8,739 nt of DNA. Origin: an uncultured Ruminococcus sp. (GTDB lineage Bacteria > Bacillota > Clostridia > Oscillospirales > Ruminococcaceae). Below are positions 1 through 6,238 of this stretch, in pieces (the stretch's first letter is position 1; each line of letters starts with the position of its first letter). The position numbers and the translations under genes are program-made. The notes under the pieces are model-generated. The model saw only the letters and a list, made by a program, of their open reading frames with translations, had not been told where the DNA came from and made no database searches. The DNA lies in NCBI GenBank assembly GCA_947178195.1, contig CAMWXM010000112.1:1-8739 (forward strand). The letters are read 5' to 3'.

Positions 1-21
1 ACACACAAATCTACTGTCATT

Positions 22-52
22 ATTATAATATCTGGAGTGGACTCTAAGTCAA
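22..52 (-). promoter_or_regulatory. MerR-type promoter with 19-bp spacer
   Basis: On the minus strand a -35 TTGACT (47-52) and a -10 TATAAT (22-27) are separated by exactly 19 bp (28-46). The spacer holds the dyad GAGT-CC-ACTC. An over-long spacer of 19-20 bp with a central dyad is the hallmark of promoters activated by MerR-family regulators, which untwist the DNA to realign the two boxes. Only 21 bp remain before the window edge, so the controlled gene, and probably the regulator, lie to the left and cannot be seen. The match of elements and spacing is good; the identity of the regulator is inference. Confidence 0.6.
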
Positions 53-176
53 TAGCTTTTTTAAATTTCCACATTATGCACAAAATAGTGCTTTAATTTT
101 GTGTGTAATATCAATAAAATGTGCATTGAATCCTATCAGAAGTTTTGAATCAGTTTATAGATTATTGCAAAGAACT

Positions 177-210
177 ACCGCCTGTGGGATGGGAGTCAAC
201 CACAGGCGGT
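177..210 (-). terminator. Perfect 11-bp hairpin, probable terminator of the 17-residue peptide gene
   Basis: ACCGCCTGTGG (177-187) and CCACAGGCGGT (200-210) are exact inverted repeats around a 12-nt loop. Read on the minus strand, the hairpin lies 55 bp past the stop of the 17-residue reading frame and is followed by AGTTCTTTGC, a poor U-tract. It may end that transcript or protect its 3' end. The stem arm near 200-210 belongs to the direct repeat (copy A); copy B has only the degenerate arm CCACAAGCAGT and no partner. Confidence 0.5.
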
Positions 211-278
211 AAGTATATAAAATCCTGACTGCTTCAGCAGGCAGTACGCATGAAGATTACTTTTTTAGTTTTTCGCTG
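194..278. repeat. Direct repeat copy A (about 85 bp)
   Basis: This stretch matches 8372-8453 in the same orientation. The two copies share a 28-bp identical core (AAAATCCTGACTGC... to ...CAGGCAGTA) and roughly 85-90% identity outside it, with one 2-bp indel in the AT run after GTAAGTATAT. The core contains the small hairpin CTGC-TTCA-GCAG. Both copies cover the 3' end and downstream region of a very small minus-strand gene. The identity estimate was made by eye. Confidence 0.75.
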
Positions 279-318
279 CAACTACCGTTGCAAGTGTAAT
301 AATTACAATTTTTTTCAT
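265..318 (-). CDS. 17-residue hydrophobic peptide under a four-box promoter
   Basis: The frame ATG (316-318) to TAA (265-267) encodes MKKIVIITLATVVAAKN: two lysines, about 13 hydrophobic or small residues, then KN. It could be a short membrane peptide or the remnant of a longer one. The start is backed by a purine-rich ribosome binding site, AAGGAAAAGGAAG ending 8 nt before ATG. A -10 TATTAT (350-355) and four operator boxes (365-403) stand directly upstream. The regulated promoter plus ribosome site argue that something is translated here. A frame this short can arise by chance, and the AAKN ending also occurs within the 34-residue protein at 8437-8541, whose 3' side shares the same repeat. 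Function unknown; a feedback peptide of the two-component system is only a guess. Confidence 0.5.
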   Translation of the reverse strand: MKKIVIITLATVVAAKN

Positions 319-349
319 AAAATCAACTTCCTTTTCCTTTGATGCACCT

Positions 350-403
350 ATAATACTATTCTGTTGTTTGCGAAATGTTTGTAAAATGTTAGAGAAATGT
401 TAA
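350..403 (-). promoter_or_regulatory. Four tandem 11-bp response-regulator boxes plus -10
   Basis: Read on the minus strand, hexamers TTAACA (398-403), CTAACA (387-392), CAAACA (376-381) and CAAACA (365-370) repeat with an exact 11-bp period, with TTTC-like spacers. The -10 TATTAT (350-355) begins 9 nt after the last box, and no good -35 is present, as expected for an activator-dependent promoter. About 40 bp are nearly identical to 6254-6292. Hexamers with an 11-bp period are the known architecture of PhoP/PhoB-class binding sites. The protein that binds is inferred to be the response regulator at 4395-5066. Confidence 0.7.
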
Positions 404-420
404 AATCTCTTTTTAGACAT

Positions 421-455
421 AAAAATAACCGCACAGGTCTAAGACTGCACAGTTA
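421..455 (-). terminator. Rho-independent terminator of the two-component/cls operon
   Basis: On the minus strand TAACTGTGCAG (445-455) pairs with CTGTGCGGTTA (426-436) in an 11-bp stem that includes three G-U pairs and can extend by about 3 bp past one bulge. The stem is followed directly by TTTTT (421-425). It begins 23 bp after the cls stop codon and separates that operon from the boxes of the next promoter. Confidence 0.75.
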
Positions 456-478
456 CAAATAGAAAAATATAAAATTGA

Positions 479-1405
479 TTATAACATGGGAGAAAAAATT
501 CTGACTATAGCACGGATAAAACGCTTTGGAAGAGTGTCTTTCAGCGTATCATTTTCTATCTTTTCAGATTTTGAAATCGTATCTATAATATCAGCCTTGA
601 TATCATCTATTACGTTACACTTGTATATCCAGACACCGTTCTCAAAATGATGAACAAGACTTCTGTAATCCAGATTGATTGTACCAATCATAGCAATCTC
701 ATCATCGGAAAGATACATCTTCGCATGAATAAATCCCAGTGTGTATTCATATATCTCTGCTCCGCTGTCAATAAATCGGCGGTAGCTGCTCCTTGTCATT
801 CCGAAAATAAGTTTTTTGTCGGGAATATGCGGTGTTATGATCTTCACATCAATTCCCCTGACAGCGGAATTTTCAATTGCCTGACAAAGCTCGTTATCTA
901 TGATTAGATACGGAGTTGTAATGTACACATACCGTTTTGCCTGATTGAGCATATTCATGATTACCGCTTTGCCGACTTCCTTTTCGTAAATTGGTCTCGG
1001 TCCGCTGCCGAACGGCATTACAAAACCTCTGTCAGCATATTTTTCACAAATGTAGTATTTCTCATAATCTTCGGTACTTTTTCTGAAATTAAGCGAGTAA
1101 TCGGTAATAAACATCTTAGTAAGCTCTATAACAGCTTCTCCCTGCAAACGTATTCCAGTATCTTTCCAATGTCCGAACCGTTCCCGCTGATTAATATATT
1201 CGTCAGCGATATTTATGCCGCCCGTGTAACCAACCTTATCATCAATCACTAAAATCTTTCTATGACTGCGATTGTTGAATTTATTATTCGCCTGACCTCT
1301 CAGCCGTGCGAACGGAACTGCACTGATACCCAGATTTACAAGCTGTTTGTAATAATATCCCGGCAAAGTAGACATACAGCCGATATCGTCATATACAACT
1401 TTCAC
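479..1405 (-). CDS. C-terminal piece of cls with both HKD motifs, possibly translated alone
   Basis: This 308-residue frame starts at GTG (1403-1405), whose GTGA overlaps the TGA of the middle piece, and AAAAGG lies 7 nt upstream, so restart after termination is conceivable. It contains HRKILVID (H48, K50, D55) with TGGINIAD after it, and HAKMYLSD (H227, K229, D234) with GTINLDYRS after it. These are the two HxKx4D half-sites that form a PLD active site. The first strands of PLD domain 1 and the membrane anchor are on other frames, so a stable, correctly placed enzyme from this piece alone seems unlikely. Listed because an automatic annotation may call it as a separate phospholipase D-like gene. 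Confidence 0.4.
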   Translation of the reverse strand: MKVVYDDIGCMSTLPGYYYKQLVNLGISAVPFARLRGQANNKFNNRSHRKILVIDDKVGYTGGINIADEYINQRERFGHWKDTGIRLQGEAVIELTKMFITDYSLNFRKSTEDYEKYYICEKYADRGFVMPFGSGPRPIYEKEVGKAVIMNMLNQAKRYVYITTPYLIIDNELCQAIENSAVRGIDVKIITPHIPDKKLIFGMTRSSYRRFIDSGAEIYEYTLGFIHAKMYLSDDEIAMIGTINLDYRSLVHHFENGVWIYKCNVIDDIKADIIDTISKSEKIENDTLKDTLPKRFIRAIVRIFSPML

Positions 1406-2029
1406 TTCTTTACCTTTTCTTTGAGAATATCAAGAATGGAGTTCCAGAAGATACCTTCTTCGATTATGAAATACTCCATAAAGATAAATTTTTCTGCATT
1501 TTTTAAATCCTCAAGCATTGCTGAATGCATTTGCTCTCCGATTTCAAAATACTTCATATGTGTATTCCGATAGAGATGTGTATTTGAAATTTTGCAAATC
1601 TGCAAAGCCTGTCTGTAAGCAAGAATATCCTCTTTCCAGTAAAGCAAGCTCCGCTGTATCGTCCTTAATTTTTACGTCGTTCAGCTCTTCAAGACGCCTG
1701 ATAAACTTTTTGGGAAACTTTCTTGAATAATACATAAAATAAATCATAAAACCTGCCACCGGAATTATCAGAACAACCAGCAGCCACGGAATTTTATAAT
1801 CAGGATTATCATTGGAATTAACAATTTGAAGCAGTACAAAAATCTGCGTAATCCAAACGGCGATACTGAAATAAGGAATATAATACATCAAAGCAATTAC
1901 GATAGCCAAAACCGCTATTGTTTCCGCTGCGGTAAGCAGTATTGCAAGAATATACCGGAACGGAATATAGTTGATTTCCTTTTCCGTCTGTCTGCCGTTT
2001 TTGTCATAAGCTATCACTTTCTTTTTCAC
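479..2029 (-). pseudogene. cls: Cardiolipin synthase (PLD superfamily), broken by two frameshifts
   Basis: Three overlapping frames together give about 515 residues, the usual length of a bacterial cardiolipin synthase, which joins two phosphatidylglycerols into cardiolipin at the membrane. Piece 1 (1544-2029) holds the N-terminal PLDc_N part with two to three membrane helices, including the IVNSNDNPDYKIPW stretch. Piece 2 (1402-1647) holds the start of the first PLD domain (THMKYFEIGEQMHSAML). Piece 3 (479-1405) holds both HKD motifs. The first shift lies near the AAA run at 1633-1635: one base fewer or two more there would restore LALLE(K)ED-ILAYRQ. The second lies at 1402-1409, where the family normally has a KGVEVKVVYDD-like sequence but here VKK meets a stop, fitting loss of about 10 bp. 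The start is GTG with AGGG 7 nt upstream, just after the stop of the preceding gene. The full-length enzyme cannot be made by normal decoding unless the shifts are sequence errors. Confidence 0.85.
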
Positions 2030-2038
2030 ATCAAAACC

Positions 2039-2410
2039 CTACTTTTCATTTGAAATTTCTTCTGTCAGCCTCAAAATTTCCGGAGCTATTTTCTCACGCT
2101 GTTTGTTCGTAACATATTTAAAAATCGGATAAGCCGCTGCAAGTATAGCCATTCCGACAACTCCGATAATCACTCCGGAGATAAATTTAGCCCATTCAAG
2201 GCACAGGCACATTCCGAATCCCATTACCAGCGTACCGACTATGCCTACAATAATTGAGATTATCGAACTTTTATGCGTCACGCTTTCGTCAAGACGACGA
2301 AGTCTTTCCATTTTGGTTTCTTCATGAGGAAGATATTTTTTACGAATATTTTCAAGCTCCGTCTGCTGTTTTGCAGAGTATGTGTACTCAAATTTATCAT
2401 TATTTTCCAT
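2039..2410 (-). CDS. Small membrane protein with cytoplasmic helix and one GMC/W hairpin module
   Basis: 123 residues. Residues 1-47 are charged and helical (FEYTYSAKQQTELENIRKKY, then EETKMERLRRLDES). Two membrane segments follow, about 48-70 and 75-97, and then a charged tail (KQREKIAPEILRLTEEISNEK region, 103-123). The membrane hairpin carries GFGMC (64-68), W73 and an SGVIIGVVG turn, the same pattern found twice in the protein at 5809-6183. ATG at 2408-2410 is chosen over an in-frame start 16 codons upstream because GAAAGGAG lies 8 nt before it and the upstream part overlaps the previous gene. The previous gene's TAA ends one base before this ATG, and the cls start follows 9 bp after this stop, so translation is probably coupled. 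I recognise it as a conserved clostridial type of unknown function. Confidence 0.85.
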   Translation of the reverse strand: MENNDKFEYTYSAKQQTELENIRKKYLPHEETKMERLRRLDESVTHKSSIISIIVGIVGTLVMGFGMCLCLEWAKFISGVIIGVVGMAILAAAYPIFKYVTNKQREKIAPEILRLTEEISNEK

Positions 2411-2411
2411 T

Positions 2412-3344
2412 TTAAATGCTCCTTTCAAGAGATTTAAGATTTCTGTTTGACCTGACAAGCATAAAAACCGCCATGCCTGTTACGATCAAACAAACTGCCG
2501 AACCTGTTATTGTATTCATCTGACGCTGTAATTTTTCTCCCTCTCCAAATGCTGAAAACATCGCCGTTTGAAGTGCAAACATCGACATCACAGCACCCGC
2601 AAGATTCAGATTTTTAGCTGCTGATAAAATTGTATTGTCACGTTTCGCAAATGAAATGACATTCGATATTGACGATATAAAACAATAAAACGTATACAGT
2701 GCGGATATATAAATAATGTACCCTTTATATTCATAACTGCGGTTCTGCCATATCATCTGAATTACCATTCCACTCATGGCAAGACTGAGCAGAAACATCA
2801 TTATTCCACAGAAACGATAGCTTTTCCACTCTTGCATCTTACGCTTGACAGAATGGCTGCTTTTATCTGTAATGCGTATATTCCTGAGCAGCATAAAACG
2901 AATTGCACTAAGCATAACATAATAAATTCCGATCGCCCACAGCCATGCCGAACGGAACATAATTCCCGTACCGCATTTGAATAACGCATAAAAGCAGTTG
3001 ATTCCCAATCCCATATATAACGATATTTTAGCCCGAAATTCCCTATCATTAAGGTACATGGAGGTGTATTTATATCTGTTCATAAAGTTACGAAAATTAA
3101 CAATTATCCAAACTTCATTACCGTGAATAAGCTCCTTGCAGCGTCTTTTGGCTTTTGGAAAATTAGCGCATAAAACTGTCAAAGCATACGCTGATAGTAC
3201 ATAAGAAACATAGCAAATCGGATTTGTTTTGCTTAAAAATACAAGGGAGATAATCACCAAAGGAAATCCGATCAGTGAGCTTAAAACAATGATCCACACA
3301 GGCGGAAAAAGTATCTGAAAAACAATATCCTTAAACTTTTTCAT
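2412..3344 (-). CDS. Eight-helix integral membrane protein next to the histidine kinase, function unknown
   Basis: 310 residues with about eight hydrophobic segments (roughly 13-37, 43-60, 107-128, 133-152, 176-198, 208-230, 245-265, 279-297). Basic cytoplasmic loops include KAKRRCK (64-70) and SVKRKMQEWKSYR (165-177). The N-terminal stretch ILFPPVWIIV and the later CYVSYVLSAYALTV look like the most family-specific parts. No transporter, enzyme or metal-binding motif is evident. ATG (3342-3344) lies inside the end of the kinase gene (14-bp overlap), with GAGG about 10 nt upstream. Since the kinase has almost no external domain and no ABC transporter is present, this protein is the natural candidate for a signal partner or for the effector of the system; that is inference. 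Confidence 0.85.
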   Translation of the reverse strand: MKKFKDIVFQILFPPVWIIVLSSLIGFPLVIISLVFLSKTNPICYVSYVLSAYALTVLCANFPKAKRRCKELIHGNEVWIIVNFRNFMNRYKYTSMYLNDREFRAKISLYMGLGINCFYALFKCGTGIMFRSAWLWAIGIYYVMLSAIRFMLLRNIRITDKSSHSVKRKMQEWKSYRFCGIMMFLLSLAMSGMVIQMIWQNRSYEYKGYIIYISALYTFYCFISSISNVISFAKRDNTILSAAKNLNLAGAVMSMFALQTAMFSAFGEGEKLQRQMNTITGSAVCLIVTGMAVFMLVRSNRNLKSLERSI

Positions 3345-4398
3345 TTTGATTGCACCTCAGCTTTACTGTAAACGTGCTGCCTTTGCCTAATTCACTCTGC
3401 ACCGATATTTCACCGTCCGTTATATCAACTACTCTTTTGACTAATGCAAGTCCCAGACCGTTTCCTTTGGAGGCATGGGAAGTGTCTCCCTGATAAAATT
3501 TCTCAAAAATATGTTTTCCTGTTTCAGCAGACATTCCGCAGCCTGTATCAGAAACAGTAACAATTACATAGTCGGTTTCTTTTTTCAACCCAACAAAAAT
3601 CCTTCCTCCATTGTTTGTAAACTTGATCGCATTTGAAAACAAGTTGTTCCATACAAGGCTTAACAGCTCGCTGTCCGCAGTGATAATAATATCTTCGTCA
3701 ATATCAGCATCAAGCTCAAGATTTTTCTGTTCCCATATCATTTCAAAACCGAGCAAACATTCGCAGAGTTGTTCAGAAAGATTATAAGGCTCTGACTGGT
3801 GATATATCTGCTGATTTTCAAGCTTGTTCAGCTTTAAAATATTCGTAATCAGATTGGCAAGTCTGCGTGAATTTTCGGTAATCGCTTTTGCGTATTCTAT
3901 TCTCTCTGATTCGGACATACCTGGACTTTGCAGCAATGTACCATAATTATTGATAGCAGCCAATGGCGTTTTCAACTCGTGGGAAACGTTTGCAATAAAG
4001 TCTGTTCTCAGTGTTTCAACTCCGCCAAGTTCTGCTGCCATTTTGTTTATCTGGTCTACAATTATATTGAATCCGTTTTCATCGGTGATTCCCTTGACGG
4101 CAGAGATCCTGACTGTGAAATCTCCTTTTGTGATCTCATCCAACCCTTTAATGATATTTTGTACGGGACGTTCAACGGTTATCTTCCTGCGAATCGCATC
4201 AATGCTGCAAAACAAAAAGGTAAGGATCAAAATGTTCAGAAAAGTCAGCTTTGCATTCGTTTCCAATATCTCACGTTCAAGATTCATCGACCGCAGAAAG
4301 AGCAAAAAAGAACAGGTTATCACAAAAGCCATCGAACCGAAGAAACTGAAAAATCTCATCAACGCAAAGCCGAGCTTATTCAAACTTCCTTTTTTCAT
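3331..4398 (-). CDS. Sensor histidine kinase with minimal extracellular loop
   Basis: 355 residues. Two membrane helices (about 13-35 and 51-68) enclose only about 15 residues outside. A HAMP-like linker follows (about 70-125), then the HisKA dimerisation domain with the H box FIANVSHELKTPL (phospho-accepting H140) and a HATPase_c domain. The latter has N box NNLFSNAIKF (251-260), G1 DTGCGM (284-289), F box FEKFY (298-302) and G2 GNGLGLAL (312-319), so all catalytic motifs are present. It would autophosphorylate and pass phosphate to D52 of the response regulator encoded just upstream; the genes overlap by ATGA. The short loop suggests it senses within the membrane or through a partner protein. 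Classical kinases of the VanS/ResE type usually carry a larger external domain. Confidence 0.95.
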   Translation of the reverse strand: MKKGSLNKLGFALMRFFSFFGSMAFVITCSFLLFLRSMNLEREILETNAKLTFLNILILTFLFCSIDAIRRKITVERPVQNIIKGLDEITKGDFTVRISAVKGITDENGFNIIVDQINKMAAELGGVETLRTDFIANVSHELKTPLAAINNYGTLLQSPGMSESERIEYAKAITENSRRLANLITNILKLNKLENQQIYHQSEPYNLSEQLCECLLGFEMIWEQKNLELDADIDEDIIITADSELLSLVWNNLFSNAIKFTNNGGRIFVGLKKETDYVIVTVSDTGCGMSAETGKHIFEKFYQGDTSHASKGNGLGLALVKRVVDITDGEISVQSELGKGSTFTVKLRCNQNEKV

Positions 4399-5066
4399 TT
4401 CAGCACCGCCTTGTAGCCAAGTCCATGTACGGTTACTATCTCAAAATCATCGCAGTCAGCAAGCTTTTCCCTCAGTTTTCGCATATACACATCTACCGTT
4501 CTGGAACTGCTTTCTGTTTCAACGTCCCAGAACTCGTTCATTAACTGTGAGCGTGTAAAGGTCTTTTTCGGATATGACAGCAATTTATACAACAGATTAA
4601 ATTCACGAACAGTCAGCGGAATATCTTCACCGTCAAGGAATGCGGAACGTTCTTCTGCATCAAGAGTGAGTTTTCCTACTATCAGTTTTTTTGAATTAGC
4701 GATTTTTGCCCTGCGCAGTAATGCGCCAATTTTTAAGAGAAGCTCATCAAGGTCAATCGGCTTTACCATATAATCATCAATACCGATTCTATAACCTCGC
4801 TGTTTAGAAGTAAAATCGTCCCTTGCTGTCATAAAAAGAATGGGAATTTCCTGATTCAGTGAGCGTACAGTTTCAGCAAATTCAAAGCCGTCAATTTTCG
4901 GCATCATAATGTCAGATATGATAAGGTCGAAAACATTGCCATACATTTCGTTATATGCATCGTTTGCATCAAGACAGCCAACAGCATTATAGCCGTTTTT
5001 ATTAAGATATGTGCAGACAGTTTTATTCAGCTCTTTATCGTCCTCTACAAGCAGTATTTTAAACAT
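4395..5066 (-). CDS. OmpR/PhoB-family response regulator
   Basis: 223 residues. The receiver domain (1-115) has the acidic pocket E8-D9-D10, phosphorylation site D52 (IISDIMMPK), T80 (LFMTAR) and K102 (MVKPID). The winged-helix DNA-binding domain (about 125-222) has TVREFNLLYKLLS, recognition helix SRTVDVYMRKLREKL (187-201) and wing HGLGYK. ATG is preceded by a strong GGGAGGG 5 nt upstream. Two boxes TTCACA and TTAACA with an 11-bp period precede its own -10, suggesting autoregulation. This domain class binds tandem direct repeats as a dimer, matching the box arrays upstream of 6183 and 318. It is the first gene of the operon running to cls. The signal is unknown. Confidence 0.95.
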   Translation of the reverse strand: MFKILLVEDDKELNKTVCTYLNKNGYNAVGCLDANDAYNEMYGNVFDLIISDIMMPKIDGFEFAETVRSLNQEIPILFMTARDDFTSKQRGYRIGIDDYMVKPIDLDELLLKIGALLRRAKIANSKKLIVGKLTLDAEERSAFLDGEDIPLTVREFNLLYKLLSYPKKTFTRSQLMNEFWDVETESSSRTVDVYMRKLREKLADCDDFEIVTVHGLGYKAVLK

Positions 5067-5090
5067 AGAATCCCTCCCATAAGATTTTAC

Positions 5091-5125
5091 ATTATAATAG
5101 CATATAAATGTTAAAGTTTTGTGAA
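5091..5125 (-). promoter_or_regulatory. Promoter of the two-component operon with two 11-bp boxes
   Basis: On the minus strand TTCACA (5120-5125) and TTAACA (5109-5114) are 11 bp apart. TATTAT (5094-5099, overlapping TATAAT at 5091-5096) lies at the same 9-nt distance from the nearer box as in the other two box promoters. The terminator of the upstream operon ends about 20 bp away, so this is an independent transcription start. Two boxes, where the others have four, plus a better -10 could allow basal expression with autoactivation. Confidence 0.65.
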
Positions 5126-5144
5126 AATTCTGGCTGCTGAGCAG

Positions 5145-5178
5145 AAAAACCGGCGAAAATTTTCAAAATCCCCGCCGG
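5145..5178 (-). terminator. Rho-independent terminator of the GMC/repeat-protein operon
   Basis: On the minus strand CCGGCG (5173-5178) pairs with CGCCGG (5150-5155). The inner part can add G-U pairs and an ATTTT/AAAAT pairing, and TTTTT (5145-5149) follows. It lies 150 bp beyond the stop codon at 5330, leaving a long untranslated 3' region. Confidence 0.8.
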
Positions 5179-5329
5179 CAAGCTTATACATATTTAACTA
5201 TGCTTTCCTGCGTTCCTACTTGCTTCAAGATTTGCCGCACCTATGCTTTTGCTGTCTGTTGGAGCAGATTATTCTCTTGCCTTATGTTCGGAATCATTCC
5301 TCGTCGCTGCTCTTGATCTCGACTGTGTA
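5179..5329 (-). other. Long 3' region between the repeat-protein stop and its terminator
   Basis: About 150 bp with no convincing gene. Directly after the stop the same frame reads YTVEIKSSDEE before a second stop, and a further stretch reads IPNIRQENNLLQQTAKA and, after one more stop, VRQILKQVGTQESIVKYV. These look more protein-like than expected but have no start or ribosome site. This could be an eroded C-terminal extension of the repeat protein or simply untranslated RNA. Confidence 0.3.
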
Positions 5330-5782
5330 TTATGTATCAAGACCTTTCATTTTGAGAAATTTATTAAACTCTTCGGCAAGCGATCCTGCAGTGTAGTGTT
5401 TGTGAGTTGCATGAGCGCCTGCGTATGGATTCACATGGGCATGAGCCTGTGTAGTTGCTTTGGCAATGCTTTCTGCCGTTCTTTGCGGCGCAGATTCAGC
5501 GCCTTTCTTGATATTATTAACAACAAGATTGAATTTTGCTTTGAGTCCTTTGGTATGGAGAAACTCTACAAATTCTGAGTTTTTCTCTGCTGACTGAGCT
5601 TTGACAGTTTCATACTGCGCTTTGTCAGCCTCATGCTGCGTTCTTACTGAATCTCCCATATTGGAAAATGCCAACTTGAATTTTGCAGTGATTCCCTTGG
5701 TGTGAAGGAACTCACTAAACTGCTTGTTCAATTCAAGCATTTCCTGTTCGATCTGAGCCTGTGTTTTCATCTGATTTTCCAT
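5330..5782 (-). CDS. Soluble helical protein with three EF..FLHTKG repeats and a His-rich stretch
   Basis: 150 residues, no membrane segment or signal peptide. A motif recurs: SEFLHTKGITAKFKL (23-37), VEFLHTKGLKAKFNL (72-86) and a shortened NKFLKMKGLD (140-149) that runs into the stop. The linkers are charged and Q/E/K/A-rich, with coiled-coil character (QHEADKAQYETVKAQSAEK). Residues 114-129 carry five histidines (H114, H116, H124, H127, H129), a possible metal site. ATG has GGAGG 9 nt upstream. The gene follows the double-GMC membrane protein by 26 bp in one operon under four response-regulator boxes. I recognise no family. A cytoplasmic partner of the membrane protein, or a stress-induced structural protein, is possible but not shown. 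Confidence 0.85.
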   Translation of the reverse strand: MENQMKTQAQIEQEMLELNKQFSEFLHTKGITAKFKLAFSNMGDSVRTQHEADKAQYETVKAQSAEKNSEFVEFLHTKGLKAKFNLVVNNIKKGAESAPQRTAESIAKATTQAHAHVNPYAGAHATHKHYTAGSLAEEFNKFLKMKGLDT

Positions 5783-5808
5783 TTTAAATTACCTCCATTA
5801 TATTTTTA

Positions 5809-6183
5809 TTATTGTTTTATACCCTTTACCATTGGAATAAGCCCAAGTAAAAGAGCAATACCAACAATACCTACGATTATTCCCGGAATCATAAGACCTT
5901 CCCAGACCATTGTCATACACATTCCAACACCTAAAACAATAGCTGAAACTATGCCATAAATTACGATTCCGACTGTTTTGCCATTGATATTGATTGCAGG
6001 TGCATTTGTCATTTTCCTGCGGACTATCACCATAGCAAGAAGAACAACTGCTCCGATCGCACCGCATACAACTCCGGGAGTGAATGCGTCCCATTCCGGT
6101 AAAAGCGCCATACACATTCCCAGTGCAAAGATAAGCCCTCCAATCGTTGACATTACCAGTGTTACAAAATTTTCCTTTTTCAT
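5809..6183 (-). CDS. Small membrane protein made of two GMC/W hairpin modules
   Basis: 124 residues forming an internal duplication. Half 1 has LGMCMALLPEW (21-31) and TPGVVCGAIGAVVLL (35-49); half 2 has VGMCMTMVWEG (86-96) and IPGIIVGIVGIALLL (99-113). The halves are offset by 64-65 residues. Each forms a two-helix membrane hairpin, giving about four helices joined by a basic linker (RRKMTNAPAININGK, 55-69). The ATG at 6181-6183 is used because GGAGG lies 8 nt before it; a longer frame starting five codons earlier would contain the ribosome site inside its coding sequence. The protein at 2039-2410 carries a third copy of the module. First gene of a two-gene operon under four tandem boxes. 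Function unknown. Confidence 0.87.
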   Translation of the reverse strand: MKKENFVTLVMSTIGGLIFALGMCMALLPEWDAFTPGVVCGAIGAVVLLAMVIVRRKMTNAPAININGKTVGIVIYGIVSAIVLGVGMCMTMVWEGLMIPGIIVGIVGIALLLGLIPMVKGIKQ

Positions 6184-6238
6184 AATAAGTACCTCCATTT
6201 GATTTTTGTTTCAGACGTTTTTCTCATCTGTTGTATAT

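Noticed and set aside
79..103. Inverted repeat CACAAAAT...ATTTTGTG
   Set aside because: An 8-bp AT-rich stem with no U-tract on either strand and no gene end beside it; common by chance in such DNA, and no role can be argued.
362..403. The box array as a CRISPR or minisatellite
   Set aside because: Units of 11 bp without unique spacers, conserved relative to a -10 element and found at three promoters; this is an operator array.
2411..2458. Upstream start for the 123-residue protein (16 extra residues)
   Set aside because: It would lie within the preceding gene, and the strong GAAAGGAG site points to the ATG at 2408-2410.
2801..3049. 82-residue minus-strand frame inside the eight-helix membrane protein gene
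   Set aside because: Overlaps the membrane protein in another frame and has no independent start signal or recognisable features.
3928..4558. Two plus-strand frames of 162 and 202 residues opposite the kinase and regulator genes
   Set aside because: They lie fully antisense to well-supported kinase and regulator sequences, show no domain or plausible composition, and have no ribosome site; they are shadows of the coding strand.
6184..6198. Upstream ATG giving five more residues to the double-GMC protein
   Set aside because: The GGAGG ribosome site lies inside those five codons, so initiation at 6183 is far more likely.
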